Assembly: GCA_903856555.1 (NCBI GenBank)
Contig: CAIOCC010000135.1
Location: 1-11,973 of the forward strand
DNA from: an uncultured Bacteroidota bacterium
GTDB lineage: Bacteria; Bacteroidota; Bacteroidia; UBA7662
Length of the DNA stretch: 11,973 bases
Direction: 5' to 3'
This document shows, piece by piece, positions 1 through 5,837 of the stretch (positions within the stretch are counted from its first letter, which is position 1; each line of letters begins with the position of its first letter). The notes under the pieces are model-generated. The model saw nothing but the letters and a program-made list of their open reading frames with translations. It was not told where the DNA came from and searched no databases. The translations under genes were made by a program, and so were the position numbers.

Positions 1-2205
1 GCCCGCATGCTGAACAATCCCAACGAGGACCGGGAATACCGTTGCACGGTGGTCTATACCCGCAATGGTTTGACGGATACCCTGAGTGAATGTGGTTTGA
101 GCATTCGCGGAAATACATCGCGATCGGCTGCCAAGAAACAGTTTCGAATTTCTTTTAACACGTACCGCGATGGCCAAAACCTGGAAGGGGTGACCGATCT
201 CAACCTCTACGGGATGCACAACGACCCTTCCATCAGTCGGGCCAAATTTTATTACGAATTATCCGAACGAGTGGGGGCGCATTCGGCGCGTGCGGCTCAT
301 GTGAATCTGTATATGAACGGGCAATACCGGGGAGTTTATTTGAATGTGGAGCAATTGAACGAGGATTTTATGCAGGTCCGTTATGCTCAGGATTACGGAA
401 ATCTCTTCAAGTGTTTGTGGCCAGCGGATTTGACCTATCGCTCCAACAATCCCAACGATTACAAATTCACCTCCGGGGGGCGACGCGCTTACGAGTTAAT
501 GACCAACACGGCGGGGGATGACTATACTCGTTTTGCTCTGATGGTGAGGACTTTGACACAGACTTCTTCGTCCCAAATCTATTGTCATTTGGACAGTGTT
601 TTGGATATTGAATCGACCTTATTAACCTTGGCAACGGATCTCAGTTCTGGCCATTGGGATTCGTACTATAACAAAAATAATTTTTATCTCTACGAACATC
701 CAATTGATCGAAGATTTCGCTTTTTGCCATACGATACCGATAACACATTCGGCATCCAATGGGGTGGGCCTAATTACCGCACCTTGTCGCCCTACAGTTT
801 TACACCCGGGGAGTCCAGGCCTTTGTACGATAAGTTAATGGCCAATTCCGAGACCCGGGATATTTATTCCTTTTACCTGCGACGGTTGGCCAACCGCCAG
901 ATCCAGGCCCATTATTTGGCCTTTGTGGACAGTGTCCGGGATCGTTTGGCGCCTTTTGCCTTGTTGGATTCGTTCAGGACGCTGGATTACGGGTTTACTT
1001 ACGCTGAATTTTTGCAGTCGTTTTCCGGCAATCTAAACCGGGCCCATGTGACTGGTAGTATAACACCTTTTTTGATTGCGCGTTCAGCGTCGACCCTGGG
1101 GGCTTTGACGGGTCCTACCAACCTGGCGCCCATCGTTCATCGACCCTTGGTTTTGAATCCATACCCGGGCCGACGGGCTACCATCCGGGTACGGATTGAG
1201 GATGAGCTCAGCAGCGGAGTGACCGCCGTGGCATTGGCAACTCAGGACGGGGTGACCCTCCAGATCCCGCTATGGGACGATGGTCTGCACGGGGATGGAG
1301 CAGCAGCTGATGGAGTCTACGGGGCTTATTGGAATCTAAACCCGACCGTTCAGCAATGCAGTGTGCAGGTGAGGGCATTGGATGCGGCTCAAAATCAACG
1401 CATTCGACCTTGCAATCCCATGCGGGTCGCTCTCCGAAATCTTGGCCCGTTGGTGCTGAATGAAATCATGGCCCTGAACCGCACCGGCATCGTCGATCAG
1501 GCTAACCAAACCAGCGATTGGATTGAGTTGCATAACACAAGTTCTCAGCCCTACCTCCTCAACGGGGTTTACCTAACGGATAACATGGCCAAACCGGGCC
1601 GTTGGCGTTTGCCCAACCTGACGATACCAGCCGGTGGTTTTGTTTTGGTATGGGCCTCCGGGGATACAACGCGGGGTAACCTGCATGCCAATTTTACCCT
1701 CTCGGGTTACGGGGAATGTGTAGGGCTCCATCGCTTGCAGGGCACTCAGTACGTTGTGATGGATACCCTGTGTTATGGGCCTCAGGTAGAGGATGTTTCG
1801 TGGGGCCGGGCTGGCGACGGCGCTTTGGATTGGGTGCCTTTTCTGGTCCCCAGTCCGGAGCGCAGCAACGGCGCCCCCTCCGGGACAGCGCCCGTCGCCT
1901 CCGCCCCCAGGGGCGGGGGGCTTTGCCCCGCCCGGCCCAACCCCTTCCAAGACGAACTGGCCTTTGACTTGGACAACCGCGACAACGGCAACAACACGGG
2001 CAACGGCAACAACTCCGACAACGGCAGCTACAGCGCGGAATCGTCCTATTCGTGGACCATCCTCGGGAGCGGCGGACAAACCATGGCCAAGGGCAAGGGC
2101 CTGAATGTCCGAGCAGAGACCAGCACCTGGTCGGCCGGTATGTACCACCTTCTATGGCAGGAACCCCGAGGTCAGGGTCGTTGCAAACTGCTCAAACTTC
2201 CGTAA
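1..2205 (+). CDS. Secreted CotH-kinase / lamin-tail-domain protein with T9SS sorting domain (5' partial)
   Basis: The frame is open to the first base of the window, so the true start and signal peptide lie upstream; residues are counted from the Met codon at 7. Residues ~1-345 match CotH, a secreted protein-kinase-like fold: IRGNTSR (33-39), YMNGQYRGVYLNVEQLNEDF (102-121), and RFLPYDTDNTFG (238-249), whose acidic residues fit the usual metal-binding motif. A beta-rich module follows with DDGLHGDGAAADGVYG (424-439), a motif common in extracellular Bacteroidota proteins. Residues ~480-612 resemble a lamin-tail domain (LVLNEIMALN, SDWIELHN). The end is a T9SS type A sorting domain: PNPFQDELAF (644-653), GMYHLLW (711-717), KLLKLP. 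The product is therefore probably exported, passed through the outer membrane and anchored or released. Target and catalytic activity cannot be read from the sequence. The sorting domain contains a Asp/Asn/Gly repeat (656-673). The photolyase gene starts 20 bp downstream. Confidence 0.88.
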   Translation, partial: ARMLNNPNEDREYRCTVVYTRNGLTDTLSECGLSIRGNTSRSAAKKQFRISFNTYRDGQNLEGVTDLNLYGMHNDPSISRAKFYYELSERVGAHSARAAHVNLYMNGQYRGVYLNVEQLNEDFMQVRYAQDYGNLFKCLWPADLTYRSNNPNDYKFTSGGRRAYELMTNTAGDDYTRFALMVRTLTQTSSSQIYCHLDSVLDIESTLLTLATDLSSGHWDSYYNKNNFYLYEHPIDRRFRFLPYDTDNTFGIQWGGPNYRTLSPYSFTPGESRPLYDKLMANSETRDIYSFYLRRLANRQIQAHYLAFVDSVRDRLAPFALLDSFRTLDYGFTYAEFLQSFSGNLNRAHVTGSITPFLIARSASTLGALTGPTNLAPIVHRPLVLNPYPGRRATIRVRIEDELSSGVTAVALATQDGVTLQIPLWDDGLHGDGAAADGVYGAYWNLNPTVQQCSVQVRALDAAQNQRIRPCNPMRVALRNLGPLVLNEIMALNRTGIVDQANQTSDWIELHNTSSQPYLLNGVYLTDNMAKPGRWRLPNLTIPAGGFVLVWASGDTTRGNLHANFTLSGYGECVGLHRLQGTQYVVMDTLCYGPQVEDVSWGRAGDGALDWVPFLVPSPERSNGAPSGTAPVASAPRGGGLCPARPNPFQDELAFDLDNRDNGNNTGNGNNSDNGSYSAESSYSWTILGSGGQTMAKGKGLNVRAETSTWSAGMYHLLWQEPRGQGRCKLLKLP
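1901..1933 (+). other. GC-only inverted repeats (two mutually exclusive hairpins) in the interdomain linker
   Basis: CCGCCCC (1901-1907) pairs with GGGGCGG (1910-1916) across a 2-base loop. GGGCGGGG (1911-1918) pairs with CCCCGCCC (1926-1933) across the 7-base loop ggctttg. Both stems are perfect and share bases 1911-1916, so only one can form at a time. They lie in the Ala/Pro/Gly-rich linker between the lamin-tail and sorting domains. A regulatory role is not shown; GC-rich linker codons could explain them. Confidence 0.5.
1972..2025 (+). repeat. Degenerate 9-bp tandem repeat inside the T9SS sorting domain
   Basis: Six consecutive 9-base units related to GACAACGGC run through this stretch: gacaaccgc, gacaacggc, aacaacacg, ggcaacggc, aacaactcc, gacaacggc. 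They are in frame and encode DNR-DNG-NNT-GNG-NNS-DNG (residues 656-673). The repeat sits just after the first strand of the sorting domain (PNPF...LAFDL), where family members normally have a short turn. It is probably a replication-slippage expansion tolerated in a surface loop. Confidence 0.75.
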
Positions 2206-2225
2206 GCGAAGATTGTTCCGACTAG

Positions 2226-3845
2226 GTGATGATTGCAGAACCTGGCTTGGATTTTTTGTTCTTGCCGCACCAACTTGTTGAACCCGAAGGCCTGATTTCC
2301 AACGGGCCAAGCCCCAATCACCCGATTTCCAACGGGCCAACCCCCACCGCCTGGATCCTCGAAGAATGGCTCTTCTTTGGCCAATTCGATTTTCATCGCC
2401 AAAAACTCATTCATCAGAGAGCCTGCATGAAGGTTTTCGCCGAAGAATTGCATCAAAAGGGATGGACCGTGAACTATGTGGACTCCGCAGATCCCCGGAG
2501 CGATATACGAGCCTTCTTGGAACATAACGCCCACCACCTGACCGGGTCCACCCTGCATCTCTACGAATGCGGTGACCAATGGTTGGAACAACGCATCCGA
2601 CGGAGCGCCCAAAAACACGGAATGACCTTGAATTGGTTGCCCAATCCTTTGTTTTTGGACCGTCCTCAGGTCTCCGAATCTTGGTTCAAGGGCAAAAAGC
2701 GTTTCCTACAGGCCGATTATTACCGCAAACAACGCATCCGGCACCAAATCCTTCTGGAACCCGAATCCACCGATCAGGTAATAAAATCCAACAATCAGGG
2801 AATAAAATCCAACAATCAGGGAACAAAATCCGCTGAACCACTTGGCGGTCAATGGAGCTACGACGAAGAGAACCGCAAGCGATACCCCGCCCAGGGCACC
2901 CCCCCTCCACCCCCCAGCCTCGCGGTCCATCCGGCCTGGGAAGAAGCGACTCAATACACCCGTCAGCACTACCCCAGCGCCCCCGGTGCCGAAAAAGGGG
3001 ATTGGACCTGGCCCATCACCCGCAACGATGCCCAAATCTGGTTAAAATCCTTTCTCCAAGAACGATTCAAAGACTTTGGCCCCTACGAAGACGCTCTGGA
3101 CCATCGACATCGCCTCCTGCATCACTCGGCCATCTCCCCTTTGCTTAACAACGGGCTCCTTTTGACCGAAGACGTGCTCCGACAAAGCTTGGACCACGCC
3201 CAACGCCACCAAACCTCCCTCCCCAGCATCGAAGGTTGGGTTCGACAAATCTTGGGCTGGCGAGAATTCATCCACGGGGTTTACCTGCACGCCGGCTCCA
3301 AGCAACGAACCCGCAATTTTTGGGGATTTGAGCGAGCCATGCCGCCTTCGTTTTACGATGCAAGCACCGGAATCGAACCGGTAGACCACAGCATTCGTTC
3401 TTTGTTACAAAACGCCTATAATCACCATATCGAACGACTGATGGTTCTAAGTAATTTTATGTTACTCTGCGAAATTCATCCAGACGCCGTCTACCGTTGG
3501 TTTATGGAAATGTACATCGACGCTTACGATTGGGTGATGGTCCCCAATGTTTACGGGATGGGTCAGTTTGCAGACGGGGGACTCATGTCCACCAAGCCCT
3601 ACCTGAGTTCCAGTAATTATATCCTCAAAATGAGCAACTTCCGGGCCGATTCATCCTGGACCGAGCCCTGGGACGCCCTGTATTGGCGATTCATGTCGAC
3701 CCATCGAGAATTCTTTTTGCGCAACCCCCGCTCGGCCATGATGATACGGCAATGGGATCGAAAAGACCCTGCGCAGCAGCAGATCCTGTTGGAGAGAGCC
3801 GAACTATTTTTGAGCCGATTGCACGGGAATTCAAACCAGCCATAA
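2226..3845 (+). CDS. Cryptochrome/photolyase family protein (FeS-BCP/PhrB-like) lacking the Fe-S cysteines
   Basis: This is a flavoprotein related to bacterial (6-4) photolyases of the FeS-BCP (PhrB, COG3046) group, which use light and reduced FAD to repair UV lesions or act as photoreceptors. The alpha/beta antenna domain begins LDFLFLPHQL (8-17) and includes FHRQKLIHQRACMK (56-69). The helical FAD domain carries RQILGWREFIHG (340-351), YNHHIERLMVLSNFMLL (398-414) and GMGQFADGGLMSTKPY (444-459). Family members normally bind [4Fe-4S] through a Cys near TG-x-MNC and a later CxxC...ACPF group. Here these read TGIEPVDHSI (381-390) and SNFRADSSWTEPWDALYW (470-487), with no cysteine, so the cluster should be absent. 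Two repeat-containing insertions lie at ~18-43 and ~180-205, followed by a Pro run (226-230). An in-frame TAG directly precedes the GTG at 2226, so translation starts there or at the ATG at 2229. I cannot tell repair from signalling. Confidence 0.88.
   Translation: MMIAEPGLDFLFLPHQLVEPEGLISNGPSPNHPISNGPTPTAWILEEWLFFGQFDFHRQKLIHQRACMKVFAEELHQKGWTVNYVDSADPRSDIRAFLEHNAHHLTGSTLHLYECGDQWLEQRIRRSAQKHGMTLNWLPNPLFLDRPQVSESWFKGKKRFLQADYYRKQRIRHQILLEPESTDQVIKSNNQGIKSNNQGTKSAEPLGGQWSYDEENRKRYPAQGTPPPPPSLAVHPAWEEATQYTRQHYPSAPGAEKGDWTWPITRNDAQIWLKSFLQERFKDFGPYEDALDHRHRLLHHSAISPLLNNGLLLTEDVLRQSLDHAQRHQTSLPSIEGWVRQILGWREFIHGVYLHAGSKQRTRNFWGFERAMPPSFYDASTGIEPVDHSIRSLLQNAYNHHIERLMVLSNFMLLCEIHPDAVYRWFMEMYIDAYDWVMVPNVYGMGQFADGGLMSTKPYLSSSNYILKMSNFRADSSWTEPWDALYWRFMSTHREFFLRNPRSAMMIRQWDRKDPAQQQILLERAELFLSRLHGNSNQP
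2291..2350 (+). repeat. Two direct 30-bp copies in the photolyase N-terminal region
   Basis: Copies lie at 2291-2320 and 2321-2350. They share an identical 17-base core, GATTTCCAACGGGCCAA, with a related C-rich tail. They are in frame and encode the doublet ISNGPSPNH / ISNGPTPTA (residues ~24-42). The segment falls between LPHQL and WLFFGQFDFH, where related proteins have a shorter stretch, so it looks like an inserted or duplicated loop that preserves the frame. Confidence 0.75.
2771..2833 (+). repeat. Three tandem 21-bp repeats in the photolyase interdomain linker
   Basis: Three head-to-tail 21-base copies start at 2771, 2792 and 2813, with consensus CAATCAGGGAATAAAATCCA plus a final A. 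Copy 1 differs from copy 2 at two positions; copy 3 differs at its centre and end. The unit is a multiple of three and encodes a repeated NNQGIKS (residues 183-203). It is AT-rich against a GC-rich surrounding gene, and lies between the antenna and FAD domains, where relatives pass almost directly to the GG-x-W-x-(Y/F)D motif. Confidence 0.85.
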
Positions 3846-3846
3846 C

Positions 3847-4371
3847 ATGCGTCGATTCTGGAACCTCCCCGCTGTACCGGTTTATTCTCTGCTAACCATC
3901 GATTCCAAAGGTTGCTATAACATGAATTGCTGCACCTATGTAACACCGGTCAGCATGGAGCCCAAGCAATTCCTGATTGCGGTCTACCAAGGAACCAAAA
4001 CCTTGGATAACCTCCAAAGCAACCCCCATCAAACCGTCGTCCTGCAATTGTTGGCCCAGGATCAAGGCCGCCTTATCCAGGTGCTGGGTCGACAAAGCGG
4101 TTACCGAACCAACAAAATCCAACATCTCCAAAAAAGAGGTCATTTGGACGAATGGAGAGGGTATCCGGTCCTCAAAGAGGCCGCTGCCTGGGCCGAAATG
4201 CAATGCCTGGGGGCTCTGGTCTCCCCGAATCCAGGCCAACCGAACGGCCCTCAAGCCCCCTCCACCCTGGGGGATCATCAATGCTGGCTTTTTGGCCTGA
4301 ACAGCAGCCGCGTTAGACGCGATGACTGCCTCGACAATGCGACCCTGAGGCGTTTGGGGCTAATTCGTTAG
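3847..4371 (+). CDS. Flavin reductase-like (FMN-binding split-barrel) protein
   Basis: At 174 residues this fits a small flavin reductase-like domain that binds FMN or FAD. The start RRFWNLPAVPVYSLLT and the segment NMNCCTYVTPVSMEPKQFLI (25-44) are characteristic; the latter forms part of the flavin site in this fold. AVYQGTKTLDNL (45-56) and VVLQLLAQDQ (64-73) continue the barrel, followed by LGRQSGYRTNKI (80-91) and GYPVLKEAAAWAEM (105-118). Such proteins reduce free flavin with NAD(P)H or carry bound flavin; the substrate here is not determinable. A Pro/Gly/Asn-rich insert (~125-141, VSPNPGQPNGPQAPST) appears longer than usual. The ATG at 3847 begins one base after the photolyase TAA, implying translational coupling, and is supported by family-like sequence from residue 2. 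A role supplying or maintaining reduced flavin for the photolyase is inference from this pairing. Confidence 0.82.
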   Translation: MRRFWNLPAVPVYSLLTIDSKGCYNMNCCTYVTPVSMEPKQFLIAVYQGTKTLDNLQSNPHQTVVLQLLAQDQGRLIQVLGRQSGYRTNKIQHLQKRGHLDEWRGYPVLKEAAAWAEMQCLGALVSPNPGQPNGPQAPSTLGDHQCWLFGLNSSRVRRDDCLDNATLRRLGLIR

Positions 4372-4406
4372 GGCCGTATCTTGGCGCACCCAAAACCTTC
4401 TTTCCC

Positions 4407-5795
4407 ATGAATTACGATCTTGTTGTTGTCGGAGGCGGTCCCGGCGGTTATGTTGCCGCGATCCGGGCCTCCCAGCTTGGCCTCAAAACGGCTGTTGTCG
4501 AACGGGAAGCCCTCGGTGGGATCTGCCTGAACTGGGGCTGCATCCCGACCAAGGCCCTTCTCAAGAGCGCCCAAGTCTTTGATTACATCAAACACGCCGC
4601 CGATTACGGTATCCAAGTCAGCGATGCCAAAGCCGGATTCGAAAAAGTTATCCAGCGCAGCCGGGGTGTGGCCGATGGGATGAGCAAGGGGGTGGCCTTC
4701 TTGATGAAAAAAAACAAAATTGACGTGCACATGGGTCAAGCGACCCTGCAGCCCGGTGGCAAAGTCAGCGTTGTACAGGCCGATGGCCAAACCCTGACCC
4801 TCACAGCCCCTCATATTATCGTGGCAACCGGCGCCAGGGCCCGGGCCTTGCCCAATCTGCCCATCGACGGCAAAAAGGTCATCGAATACCGCAAAGCGAT
4901 GAGCCTCGAAAAACAACCCGCCTCCTTGCTGGTGGTTGGTTCCGGTGCCATAGGCGTTGAATTTGCCTATGTGTACCAATCCATGGGCACCCAGGTGACC
5001 ATTGTTGAATACCTGCCGAACCTGGTCCCGGTAGAGGACGAAGAGGTCTCCAAAGCCCTCGAAAAGTCCTACAAGAAAATGGGCATGCAAATCCTGACCA
5101 ATTCGGCCGTTGAATCGGTGGATACCTCCGGTCCGCTCTGCAAAGTCCAGGTCAAAACCCCTACCGGTGTGCAGATCCTGGAAGCCGAGGTGGTACTCAG
5201 CGCTGCAGGCATTGTTCCCAACATCGAAAACATGGGACTCGAGGCTTGTGGTATTGCCTTGGACAAAGGCAAAATCAAAGTGGATGATTTTTACAAAACC
5301 ACCACACCCGGCTACTACGCCATTGGGGATGTGGTCAAAGGGCCCGCCTTGGCCCACGTTGCTTCGGCGGAAGGAATCATCTGCGTTGAGAAAATCGCCG
5401 GCCATCATCCCGAACCCCTCGATTACGGAAATATTCCCGGTTGCACCTATTGTCAACCCGAAATTGCCAGCGTTGGCATGACCGAGAAGGCGGCCAAAGA
5501 AGCGGGTTACGAGCTAAAAATCGGGAAATTCCCCTTCAGCGCCTCCGGCAAAGCCAGCGCCTCCGGGCACAAAGACGGCTTCGTTAAATTGATTTTTGAT
5601 GCCAAATACGGGGAAATACTCGGCGCCCACATGATTGGGGCGAATGTTACGGAAATGATCGCTGAATTGGTTTTGGCCCGCAAGCTCGAAAGTACCGGTC
5701 ATGAACTCATCAAAACCGTGCACCCCCACCCCACCCTCAGCGAAGCGGTCATGGAAGCCGCCGCCGCTGCCTACGGCGAAGTGATTCACCTTTAA
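4407..5795 (+). CDS. lpdA: Dihydrolipoamide dehydrogenase (E3)
   Basis: This flavoprotein re-oxidises dihydrolipoyl groups on the E2 subunits of 2-oxoacid dehydrogenase complexes (pyruvate, 2-oxoglutarate, branched-chain) or the glycine-cleavage H protein, passing electrons through FAD to NAD+. All hallmarks are present over 462 residues, the usual length: FAD dinucleotide fold VVVGGGPGGYVAAI (6-19), redox disulfide Cys40/Cys45 in GICLNWGCIPTK, NAD fold VVGSGAIGVEFA (176-187), second FAD segment YYAIGDV (303-309), and the dimer-interface HPHPTLSE with catalytic His441 and Glu446. The ATG at 4407 precedes the Rossmann strand by two residues, so the start is secure. No Shine-Dalgarno is evident in the 35-bp gap. 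No E1 or E2 gene is adjacent, so this is a stand-alone E3 that may serve several complexes. Confidence 0.96.
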   Translation: MNYDLVVVGGGPGGYVAAIRASQLGLKTAVVEREALGGICLNWGCIPTKALLKSAQVFDYIKHAADYGIQVSDAKAGFEKVIQRSRGVADGMSKGVAFLMKKNKIDVHMGQATLQPGGKVSVVQADGQTLTLTAPHIIVATGARARALPNLPIDGKKVIEYRKAMSLEKQPASLLVVGSGAIGVEFAYVYQSMGTQVTIVEYLPNLVPVEDEEVSKALEKSYKKMGMQILTNSAVESVDTSGPLCKVQVKTPTGVQILEAEVVLSAAGIVPNIENMGLEACGIALDKGKIKVDDFYKTTTPGYYAIGDVVKGPALAHVASAEGIICVEKIAGHHPEPLDYGNIPGCTYCQPEIASVGMTEKAAKEAGYELKIGKFPFSASGKASASGHKDGFVKLIFDAKYGEILGAHMIGANVTEMIAELVLARKLESTGHELIKTVHPHPTLSEAVMEAAAAAYGEVIHL

Positions 5796-5837
5796 TTTGA
5801 AAATCCCCACCTTATTTTAACTGATTAAATATTTGTT

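Noticed and set aside
1573..2148. Minus-strand open frame of 191 codons, Val/Ala/Gly-rich
   Set aside because: It is the reverse reading of the lamin-tail and sorting-domain coding region; its VVAVVAVV run is only the antisense of the DNG repeat.
2291..2833. CRISPR array
   Set aside because: The 30-bp and 21-bp repeats are directly adjacent copies without unique spacers and lie in frame in a coding sequence.
2895..2920. C7 and C6 tracts in the photolyase gene as a phase-variation switch
   Set aside because: The tracts are short, separated by other bases, encode a plausible Pro-rich linker, and the frame is intact; there is no sign of switching.
4368..5456. Long minus-strand open frame of 362 codons opposite lpdA
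   Set aside because: It is the antisense of a complete, motif-rich lpdA; the product is Gly/His/Phe-rich shadow sequence with no recognisable domain.
5796..5837. Possible Bacteroidota promoter (TTTG ... TAnnTTTG-like) before the S46 gene
   Set aside because: A TTTG occurs at 5796 and an imperfect AATATTTG at 5828, but the spacing (about 28 bases) is too long and the second box abuts the ATG.
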